Shown here piece by piece: positions 1 to 5,678 of a DNA stretch of 5,678 nucleotides. The notes under the pieces were generated by a model that made no database searches, was not told the DNA's origin, and was given only the letters and a program-made list of their open reading frames with translations. Each line of letters begins with the position of its first letter. Position 1 is the first letter of the stretch. Source of the stretch: Holophagaceae bacterium (GTDB lineage Bacteria > Acidobacteriota > Holophagae > Holophagales > Holophagaceae); contig JANXYT010000098.1 of the NCBI GenBank assembly GCA_025355915.1, positions 1 to 5,678 on the forward strand. The letters are read 5' to 3'. Position numbers and translations under genes: made by a program.

Positions 1-207
1 CTTGCGGCCTTCCTTCATCAGGTGCCGCTGGTCGTGCTTGACCTCCTTCCAGGGCAGAAAGAGGTCCTGGGGTAAGCCGCAGGCCAGGAAGGCACCGGCT
101 TTGTTCACCGCCATGACCTTCAGGTGGACCACTTGGCCTGGTTCTGCGCCCTCATCCCCATCCTTGTGGGGCAGGTCACGGTCATCGGATGAACGGCGCG
201 GCTGCAT
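1..207 (-). CDS. S1-like RNA-binding protein, CvfB/YitL-like (5' part, cut by window edge)
   Basis: Reading the minus strand from the ATG at 207 gives 69 codons with no stop, running off the left edge. After a charged, probably disordered lead of about 23 residues (MQPRRSSDDRD...), the sequence GQVVHLKVMAVNKAGAFLAC (residues 24-43), continued by GLPQDLFLPWKE, has the pattern of an S1-type OB fold. It best resembles the S1 domain of CvfB/YitL proteins with the signature GAFLDWGLxKDLxxPF, as I remember that family. These are RNA-binding proteins of the cytoplasm that affect gene expression. An in-frame TGA five codons upstream of the ATG rules out a longer N-terminus. The usual first S1 domain of CvfB, which precedes this signature, therefore seems absent. 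No strong Shine-Dalgarno is visible. The gene starts 43 bp after the rapA stop on the same strand, so co-transcription is likely. Another S1-domain protein cannot be excluded, because most of the gene lies outside the window. Confidence 0.72.
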   Translation of the reverse strand, partial: MQPRRSSDDRDLPHKDGDEGAEPGQVVHLKVMAVNKAGAFLACGLPQDLFLPWKEVKHDQRHLMKEGRK

Positions 208-250
208 GGGGACAGTTTCTCACAGCCCTGACGGCTCGCTTTCGACGATG

Positions 251-3112
251 TCAGTGCCGGAGGGATCCGCGATGGATTAGGCGCAGGGCGTCCAGGCGCA
301 GCCGGGCTCCGCTGATGTGCCGGTCCAGGGCGCTCTGTTGGTCAACCAGCAACGCGATCTCTTCGTCGCGGACGCTCCGGTTCACCTTCTGGAGGTCCCG
401 AAGCCGAGCCGTCTCCTGTTCCAGCTGGGCCTTCAGGTCCTGGCGGGCTTGCATAACGAATCCGCCCACCTGGCGGTCCGCCAGGGCCCTGACCTGTTCG
501 ATCAGGCCGGGCAGCAGGGCCTCTCGGATGTCTGGCCGCTCCAGCAGCGCATGGCCTTCGCCATGTTTCAGAAGACGGCTGAGGGCCTGATGAGGGAGGG
601 CGGCCCCCACATCCCGGCCCCGGTGATCCACCATCACCCGGATGGGCGTGGGCGGCAGGAACCGGTCCAGGTGGAACTGCGGAGGCGCGATGCATTCCAG
701 CATGTAGAGCGCTTCCAGGTACAGCCCGGAGGCTTTGGGGTCCGGCCACCGGGCGAAGCTGCTGTTCCCTTGCTCCGAAGCCAACAACAGGTCCAGCGCC
801 CCGGTGACCAGGGGATGATCCCAGGTGAGAAACTGCAATTCCTCCCGGGCCAGGGCACGCTGACGGTCAAAGGTGATCGTGAGGCCCTCGGAGGACAGCC
901 CGGGAAAGGCGTCCACCAGCACCCCGGCCGAACCCAGCTGGTACGTGCGGGGCGCCAGTTCTTCGACCTCGATGAAGTAGAGATCGAGGATCGATAGCAG
1001 GAAATCGTCTAGGGCGCGGTGCTCGTCCTGGCGGTTGATGTCCCCGATGAGGCGAGCTGCTACCTGCGGGTGAAAGGAATTCCATTCCAGCAGCCGGTCT
1101 CGGCCCTGCTCTAGCCGCAGGGCCACTTCCTTCCGGGCCTCCCGGGTGGCTTTGATCAACTGTGCCAATTCGGATTGGAAGGTGTCTGGATGTTCGTAAA
1201 CGCGCAAGGCCAGCTGACGGTGCCGAGGATCGAATTGTTCCTGCAGCTCGCGGCCGCCCGGCAGGTTTTCCTCGAACGCATTCAGACCCTCCTGGTACCA
1301 GCGCGCCAGCACTTCCTGGTGGCTGCCGAGGATGAAGGGGACGTGGACCTGGATCGGGGCGGATTGACCGATGCGATCGAGCCGCCCCATGCGCTGCTCC
1401 AGCAGGGCCGGATCCAGGGGCAGATCGAACAGGACCAGATGATGGGCGAACTGGAAGTTGCGGCCTTCGCTGCCGATCTCGGAGCAGATGAGCAGGCGTG
1501 CCCCCTTTGCATCCGCAAACCAGGCTGCGCCGCGGTCCCGCTGGATCAGGGTCAGGCCTTCGTGGAACACCGCCATCTTGATCGTGATGCGCTGCTTCAG
1601 AGCCGTCTCGATGGCCTCGGCCTTGCGCCGGGTATGGCAGATGAGTAGCACCTTTTCCTGGCCCAGGGTTCGCAGGAACGAGGCGAGCCAATCGATCCGG
1701 GGGTCATGCGCAAAGTTCGGATGGAAGGTCGTTTCCGTGCCCGGGTCCGTATCGGCCGCCCATTCCCTGGCCAGGGCCTTCAACCGTCCTGAATCCGTTG
1801 AAGGGACCTCCAGGGGATGGAGGTGCGCCGCGCGCTTGGGGAACCCGGCGATCGTGGCGCGGGTGTTCCGGAACATCACGCGGCCCGTGCCGTGCTGGTC
1901 CAGGAGCGCGTCGATCCAATGCTTTCGAATCTCCTCGTCACCATCGGCGATGCGCGAGAGCTTTGCAAGCACATCCGATTCGGTTTCCCCCAGGATCCGG
2001 CCCAGCTTTTCTACCTCATTCGCGGCAAGCGAATGGGCTGCCATCAGTTTTTCCGCCAGACGTGCGATATCCCGATACCCTTCCGCCTCCCGGATGAAGG
2101 CGTCGAGATCGTAGAACCGGTCCGGATCCAGCAACCGAAGGCGGGCAAAATGGCTGGCCATGCCCAGCTGCTCCGGGGTCGCCGTGAGCAACAGCAGACC
2201 AGGGGCCTGGTGACCCAGGGTCTCCACCACGGTGTAGGCAGGACTGACAGTCTCTGGCGACCACCCCAGGTGATGGGCCTCGTCGACGACGAGCAGGTCC
2301 CACCCGGCGTCCAGGGCCTGTTGAAGCCGGTGGGTCTGACTGGTGAACAGATTGAGGTCGCAGAGCAGCAGTTGATGGTCCAGGAATGGATTGGAGCCGG
2401 GGTCGGCCTTCTCGATGGCCTGGCAGCGCGCTTCGTCGAAGATGTGGAACCAGAGGTTGAAGCGGCGCAGCAATTCCAGGAACCATTGGTGGACCAGGGA
2501 TTCCGGTACCAGGATCAGCACCCGCTTGGCGCGGCCCGTGAGCAGCAGCCGGTGCAGGATGAGACAGGCTTCGATGGTCTTGCCCAGGCCCACCTCGTCG
2601 GCCAGAAGGACCCGTGGCAGGAGTCGCCCCGTCACGTCCGACGCGATGCTGAGCTGATGCGGAAGGAGCTCGATCCGGCCGCCCAGAAAGCCGCAGACCT
2701 CTGATTTGCGGCGGCGATGCTGATGCTTCAGGGCGGCTAGGCGGAGGTCGAAGACATTCGGTGGATCGAACCGGCCCGCGAAAAACCGTTCCCGCGGGCC
2801 GCTGAAGCTGAGGGTGCTGCTCAACTCGGTTTCGCACAGTTCCAGCTGGCCGCAAACGTAGTAGAGCAGCGCCTCCCGCTCGATCACCGAGTCCACGGTC
2901 AAAGCCATCTCATCCACGCGCTTGATGATGTCGCCCGCCCGGAACGCCACGCGCTGGAGGGGTGCGCTCTCCAGCGCGTAGTCACGGGTCTCCTCGGTGG
3001 CTCTGAACGACAGCGTGACCGTTCTGGCGCTGACCCGGCGGACTTCGCCGAGCCCCAGTTCGGGCTCGCCCGCACTGATCCAACGCTGACCTGGATGAAA
3101 ACGGTTGGTCAT
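251..3112 (-). CDS. rapA: RNA polymerase-associated protein RapA (SNF2/SWI2-family ATPase)
   Basis: The 953-residue product is close to the usual RapA length (968 in E. coli). RapA is a cytoplasmic DNA-dependent ATPase that binds RNA polymerase and promotes its recycling after transcription. Visible in order: an N-terminal Tudor-like region opening with GQRWISAGEPELGLG (8-22); LLPHQ (149-153); Walker A DEVGLGKTIEA (172-182, catalytic lysine K178); motif Ia LVPESLVHQW (201-210); DEAH box (277-280); LLLTATPEQLG (307-317); second RecA lobe from about 485, with FHEGL (516-520), SEIGSEGRNFQFA (544-556) and the arginine-finger motif QRMGRLDRIGQ (573-583). The C-terminal part follows, ending in a predicted coiled coil (about 885-940) and the RapA-typical LDALRLI (940-946). 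The ATG at 3112 is chosen because TNRFHPGQRWIS matches the known RapA beginning; an in-frame start at 3226 would add 38 unrelated residues and run into the divergent gene. All helicase motifs look intact. The ribosome binding site is weak (GGA just upstream). It probably forms an operon with the S1 gene downstream. Confidence 0.96.
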   Translation of the reverse strand: MTNRFHPGQRWISAGEPELGLGEVRRVSARTVTLSFRATEETRDYALESAPLQRVAFRAGDIIKRVDEMALTVDSVIEREALLYYVCGQLELCETELSSTLSFSGPRERFFAGRFDPPNVFDLRLAALKHQHRRRKSEVCGFLGGRIELLPHQLSIASDVTGRLLPRVLLADEVGLGKTIEACLILHRLLLTGRAKRVLILVPESLVHQWFLELLRRFNLWFHIFDEARCQAIEKADPGSNPFLDHQLLLCDLNLFTSQTHRLQQALDAGWDLLVVDEAHHLGWSPETVSPAYTVVETLGHQAPGLLLLTATPEQLGMASHFARLRLLDPDRFYDLDAFIREAEGYRDIARLAEKLMAAHSLAANEVEKLGRILGETESDVLAKLSRIADGDEEIRKHWIDALLDQHGTGRVMFRNTRATIAGFPKRAAHLHPLEVPSTDSGRLKALAREWAADTDPGTETTFHPNFAHDPRIDWLASFLRTLGQEKVLLICHTRRKAEAIETALKQRITIKMAVFHEGLTLIQRDRGAAWFADAKGARLLICSEIGSEGRNFQFAHHLVLFDLPLDPALLEQRMGRLDRIGQSAPIQVHVPFILGSHQEVLARWYQEGLNAFEENLPGGRELQEQFDPRHRQLALRVYEHPDTFQSELAQLIKATREARKEVALRLEQGRDRLLEWNSFHPQVAARLIGDINRQDEHRALDDFLLSILDLYFIEVEELAPRTYQLGSAGVLVDAFPGLSSEGLTITFDRQRALAREELQFLTWDHPLVTGALDLLLASEQGNSSFARWPDPKASGLYLEALYMLECIAPPQFHLDRFLPPTPIRVMVDHRGRDVGAALPHQALSRLLKHGEGHALLERPDIREALLPGLIEQVRALADRQVGGFVMQARQDLKAQLEQETARLRDLQKVNRSVRDEEIALLVDQQSALDRHISGARLRLDALRLIHRGSLRH

Positions 3113-3145
3113 GACGATCCGGAAGTGTTTGGGCTCGGATAAGTC

Positions 3146-3179
3146 CGGGCCCTTCCCCAAGCCTAGCGAGAAGGGCCCG
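3146..3179. repeat. Perfect 10-bp inverted repeat (hairpin) in the divergent intergenic region
   Basis: CGGGCCCTTC at 3146-3155 is the exact reverse complement of GAAGGGCCCG at 3170-3179, with a 14-nt loop between them. It lies in the 70-bp gap between two divergent genes. Neither side is followed by a T-run, so it does not look like an intrinsic terminator. It could be an operator for a dimeric regulator, or an RNA hairpin in the 5' leader of either gene. In a plus-strand transcript, the right arm contains the GAAGGG of the likely Shine-Dalgarno for the radical SAM gene. Confidence 0.6.
3168..3175 (+). promoter_or_regulatory. Probable ribosome binding site for the radical SAM gene, inside a hairpin arm
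   Basis: GAGAAGGG lies 7 nt upstream of the ATG at 3183. It is the best Shine-Dalgarno match near the possible starts and is the reason for choosing that start. The ATG at 3204 has only a weaker GGGA at 3193-3196, also 7 nt away. Most of the site falls within the right arm of the inverted repeat, so it would be paired if the hairpin forms in mRNA. Confidence 0.5.
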
Positions 3180-3182
3180 CGT

Positions 3183-4973
3183 ATGATCGTACGGGATACG
3201 CGCATGAAGCTGGTACTGGTCGCCATTCACATTGAAGCCTCGGCGCGCGCGGTGCCGCTGGGCCCGGCCATGCTGGCCTCGGTGGTCAGGCGGGCCTTTC
3301 CGGAGGCCGTTCACACGCGCATCCTGGATCTCTTCCTGCACCAGTCCGCCGAAGCCTGCGCCGCGCAGATCCTGGCCGCGGAGCCGGACTGGGTGGGGTT
3401 ATCGATCTATGTCTGGAACCGTGCGCGGAATCGGGAGGTCGCACAGATCCTGAGGCTCAGAAAACCCTCCCTCCTGCTTTTCGCCGGGGGCCCCGAAGCC
3501 ACTGCGGATCCAGCGGGCATGCTGAGCGAGGGCTGGCTGGATTTCGTGTTACCGGGCGAAGGCGAGGAACTCATCGTGGAGGTTCTGGGCGGGCTGCTGC
3601 GTGGCGACTCGGCGGCCGAAGTTCGGCGAACCATCCACCCGTCTCCTGTGAAGGATCTGGCAACCCTGCCTTCGCCCTACCTGGATGGGAGCCTGGACCC
3701 TGCCGCGTACCCGGGCATGCTCTGGGAACTGTCCAGGGGTTGCCCCTTCCGCTGCGATTTCTGCTTCGAATCCCGAGGAACCGAGGGCATCCGGCGCGTT
3801 CCCATGGACCGCGTGAAGGCAGAGCTGCTGCTCTTCGAGGCCTGCGGAGTCAGCCAGGTCTTTGTGCTGGATCCCACCTTCAACTTCGACAAGCGCCAGG
3901 CGAAGGCGATCCTGCGGCTGATCGCCGCCCAGGCGCCAGCCATCCACTTCTCCTTCGAGATCCGCAGCGAGTTCATCGATCCTGAGCTGGCCCAGCTCTT
4001 CGCTGCCATCAGGTGTTCCCTGCAGATTGGCTTGCAGAGCGCCGACGATGCGGTGCTGCGGAAGATCAGCCGGAGCATCGATCGGGAGGACTTCGAGGCC
4101 AAGGTGCTCCTCCTGCACGAGGCTGGTGCCACCTATGGCTTCGATCTGATCTATGGCTTGCCGGGCGACACGCTGGAGGGCTTCCACGCCAGCCTTGATT
4201 TCGCGCTCAGCCTCGCCCCCAATCACCTGGACATCTTCCCCCTGTCGGTGCTGCCCGGAACGCGGCTCCATGACACCGCGCCGGATTTCGGCCTTCAGCA
4301 CCTGAAGGACATTCCCTATACCGTGATCGCCTCGCCTGGCTTCAGCGAAGCGGATATGCGCGCGGCAGGCCGGATGGCCCAGGCCTGCGATCGGATGTAC
4401 AACCAGGGGAAGGCCGTGCCCTGGTTTGCCCTGCTTCTGGATGCGCTCGCCCTGTCGCCCTCGGAACTGTTCGGGCGCTTCGCCGACTACCTGGATGCGC
4501 ACGCCGATCCCGATACCACGGCCCTCCAGGTGGGCTTCCTCACCTCCTGCTTCCAGGAGGGGAAGGCGGCTGCCGTGGCCGCGGATATCGTGACCTACTT
4601 CGGCCATTCCGGGGCCTTGATGGAAGCGATCGCGCCAAATCCTCAGGGCACCTTGGAAATCCCTCAGGCATGGCTGCGCACCCAAACCTGCCTGGCCACT
4701 TTCCGGCACGACCCACTAGCACTGCTGGAGCAGCTGCAATCGGGCCTCACCGACCTGGAGCACTTGGCGTGCGTGCTCCCGGAACACCCCTGCCAGGCCC
4801 TGCTCTACATGGAGGGTGGAGAGGCCCTTCTACGGATCGTCAGCCCGGCGGAGGCCGAAGCCTATGAACACCTCCGAAGGGGAAGCGACCTTGAGCCCGC
4901 GAGCGTGGACCTGGCCCATTTCATGGCGACGGTCCTAGACCAGACCTACGAGGGGGAAACGGGCTTGGGGTGA
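3183..4973 (+). CDS. B12-binding-domain radical SAM protein, substrate unknown
   Basis: The 596-residue product has the two-part build of cobalamin-type radical SAM enzymes. The N-terminal Rossmann-like B12-binding-type domain (about 8-145) starts with KLVLVAI and carries GGPEAT (102-107) and LPGEGEE (123-129). The radical SAM core (about 175-375) carries the 4Fe-4S cluster motif CPFRCDFC with cysteines C187, C191 and C194, then VFVLDPTFN (226-234), QIGLQS (281-286) and IYGLPGDT (323-330). Known enzymes of this class cleave S-adenosylmethionine to a 5'-deoxyadenosyl radical in the cytoplasm. The C-terminal 200 residues resemble the tail of DUF4080-type B12/radical SAM proteins, but I am not sure of that subfamily. 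The classical cobalamin-ligand motif DxHxxG is not seen, so cofactor binding is uncertain. The start at 3183 has the better ribosome binding site; the ATG at 3204 (MKLVLVAIH) is also plausible, as family members often begin just before this strand. It is divergent from rapA, and its end overlaps the DUF748 gene by 28 bp. Confidence 0.9.
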   Translation: MIVRDTRMKLVLVAIHIEASARAVPLGPAMLASVVRRAFPEAVHTRILDLFLHQSAEACAAQILAAEPDWVGLSIYVWNRARNREVAQILRLRKPSLLLFAGGPEATADPAGMLSEGWLDFVLPGEGEELIVEVLGGLLRGDSAAEVRRTIHPSPVKDLATLPSPYLDGSLDPAAYPGMLWELSRGCPFRCDFCFESRGTEGIRRVPMDRVKAELLLFEACGVSQVFVLDPTFNFDKRQAKAILRLIAAQAPAIHFSFEIRSEFIDPELAQLFAAIRCSLQIGLQSADDAVLRKISRSIDREDFEAKVLLLHEAGATYGFDLIYGLPGDTLEGFHASLDFALSLAPNHLDIFPLSVLPGTRLHDTAPDFGLQHLKDIPYTVIASPGFSEADMRAAGRMAQACDRMYNQGKAVPWFALLLDALALSPSELFGRFADYLDAHADPDTTALQVGFLTSCFQEGKAAAVAADIVTYFGHSGALMEAIAPNPQGTLEIPQAWLRTQTCLATFRHDPLALLEQLQSGLTDLEHLACVLPEHPCQALLYMEGGEALLRIVSPAEAEAYEHLRRGSDLEPASVDLAHFMATVLDQTYEGETGLG

Positions 4974-5678
4974 ACGGCTGGTTTGGGTGGATCCACAGCC
5001 TTGGATGGGTCGGTAGCCTTGGGAGGATCCACAGCCTTGGATGGGTCCACAGTCTTGGGAAGAGAATCGGCCTGCGGCTTCTCCAAAAAACCCGGAAGGA
5101 TGGCGCGGGCGAGCCCATTTCCGATGAGTTTGCGGATAGCTTCCCACTCGCTGGCCTTGGGATCGCTGGTGGAACCAGAGATGCGAACCACGGTGGCCAC
5201 CGCCCGGGAGGAGCGATTCTTGAAAAGGGTCGCAAAGAATTGATACACGTGCAATTTCACACGCTGCCCAAAGGCTTTTTCCTTATCCTTCTGCCGATCA
5301 TAAATCTTCAGGTTCTTGATGAGAGGCTTGATGTAGCCTTCCACCCGACCGTTTTTCACGGTGAGTTCGGTGTAGACCGAGAACAGACCCTCCGCCACAT
5401 CCACCCCCGCATAGGCACTCAAGAAGCGGTTCATGACCGGCAGCTTGGCGTCATCCAATTTGAGGTGTACATCAAAATCCGCCGGACTGGCGGTGGACCG
5501 GAATCCGCCTGAGACCACGGTGGTGCCACTGCCCATGAAAGTCCCCCGCGCCTGGAAGCTGGATCTTCCTTGATGGGCTTGATTGCTCAGGTTTTCCAGC
5601 TTCAGGCTCACCTCGGACATGAACAGGCGGTTCGTGGGCTTGGCTGCTTCGTTCACGAAGCCGATTTGGCTGTTCGTC
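4946..5678 (-). CDS. DUF748/AsmA-like envelope protein (C-terminal part, cut by window edge)
   Basis: The minus-strand frame enters from the right edge with no start: codons TNSQIGF precede the GTG at 5656 and flow directly into VNEAAKPTNR. The 243 visible residues are therefore the C-terminal part of a longer protein. The text SEVSLKLENLSNQ (21-33), FQARGTF (41-47), VYTELTVKNGRVEGYIKPL (101-119) and KNLKIYD (121-127) has the alternating beta-strand character and phrases of DUF748, part of the AsmA-like group. Proteins of this group are usually anchored in the inner membrane and extend into the periplasm as long beta-rich structures, several of them linked to lipid movement or outer-membrane integrity. 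Residues 177-198 look helical, followed by a low-complexity tail of DP(S/P)K repeats (about 209-240). The last 28 bp overlap the convergent radical SAM gene. The family call is good; a specific function cannot be given. Confidence 0.85.
   Translation of the reverse strand, partial: TNSQIGFVNEAAKPTNRLFMSEVSLKLENLSNQAHQGRSSFQARGTFMGSGTTVVSGGFRSTASPADFDVHLKLDDAKLPVMNRFLSAYAGVDVAEGLFSVYTELTVKNGRVEGYIKPLIKNLKIYDRQKDKEKAFGQRVKLHVYQFFATLFKNRSSRAVATVVRISGSTSDPKASEWEAIRKLIGNGLARAILPGFLEKPQADSLPKTVDPSKAVDPPKATDPSKAVDPPKPAVHPKPVSPS
4964..5053 (-). repeat. In-frame 18-bp tandem repeat coding a DP(S/P)K tail
   Basis: Read on the minus strand, five 18-bp units give TVDPSK, AVDPPK, ATDPSK, AVDPPK and a degenerate PAVHPK. 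The units alternate S and P, so a 36-bp higher-order period is visible: a 23-bp block beginning GGATCCACAGCC occurs identically at 4989-5011 and 5025-5047 (plus strand). The repeat forms the C-terminal tail of the DUF748 protein and would be a flexible, lysine/proline-rich segment. Being nearly identical at the DNA level, it looks recently expanded and may vary in copy number between strains. Confidence 0.85.

Noticed and set aside
2..280. A plus-strand open frame of 92 codons at the left edge
   Set aside because: It is antisense to the S1-like gene, whose minus-strand translation has a convincing OB-fold signature.
1817..2704. A 295-codon open frame on the plus strand, and other plus-strand frames, inside rapA
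   Set aside because: These are antisense to the conserved helicase region of RapA and show no recognisable protein features.
3111..3143. A sigma-70-type promoter for the radical SAM gene (ATGACG with GATAAG)
   Set aside because: Each hexamer matches only four of six bases and the spacing is about 21 bp, too weak to call. No better pair was found on either strand of the gap.
3146..3179. The inverted repeat as an intrinsic terminator
   Set aside because: It lies between two divergent gene starts, has a 14-nt loop, and is not followed by a T-run on either strand.
3113..3226. An extended rapA start 38 codons upstream
   Set aside because: The extra residues do not resemble RapA, would overlap the start of the divergent gene, and the RapA-like N-terminus begins exactly at the ATG at 3112.
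3549..4709. A 386-codon open frame on the minus strand inside the radical SAM gene
   Set aside because: It is fully antisense to a gene with clear family motifs, has no recognisable domain, and long antisense frames are common in GC-rich codon-biased DNA.
5654..5656. GTG as the start codon of the DUF748 gene
   Set aside because: The frame stays open to the window edge, and the codons upstream (IGF before VNEAAKP) continue the domain, so this is an internal valine.

Overview
The window reads as a GC-rich bacterial chromosome segment, almost fully coding. The best-supported genes are a RapA-type SNF2 ATPase and an AsmA-like DUF748 envelope protein, which point to a Gram-negative (diderm) bacterium. 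I cannot fix the phylum from sequence alone; Gammaproteobacteria, Acidobacteriota and deltaproteobacterial groups are all compatible. There is no sign of a phage, transposon, CRISPR array or RNA gene.

Layout, left to right. (1) Positions 1-207, minus strand: the 5' part of an S1-like RNA-binding protein resembling the CvfB/YitL family, cut by the left edge. (2) Positions 251-3112, minus strand: a complete rapA, coding for the RNA polymerase-recycling ATPase. It lies 43 bp upstream of the S1 gene in the same direction, so the two probably share a transcript. (3) Positions 3113-3182: a 70-bp divergent intergenic region with a perfect 10-bp inverted repeat whose right arm covers the likely ribosome binding site of the next gene. 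(4) Positions 3183-4973, plus strand: a complete B12-binding-type radical SAM protein of unknown substrate. (5) Positions 4946-5678, minus strand: the C-terminal part of a DUF748/AsmA-like protein, cut by the right edge. Its last 28 bp overlap the end of the radical SAM gene tail to tail, and its C-terminus is a lysine/proline-rich six-residue repeat.

Functionally, rapA and the S1-like gene form a plausible pair acting on RNA polymerase and RNA. The radical SAM enzyme stands alone on its strand, and nothing in the window ties it to a pathway. The DUF748 protein belongs to a neighbouring, unrelated envelope locus. I found no clearly new multi-gene system. The points that merit a second look are the hairpin over the ribosome binding site, the radical SAM enzyme that lacks the usual cobalamin-binding histidine motif, the apparently short N-terminus of the S1 protein, and the overlapping gene ends with a repeat tail.
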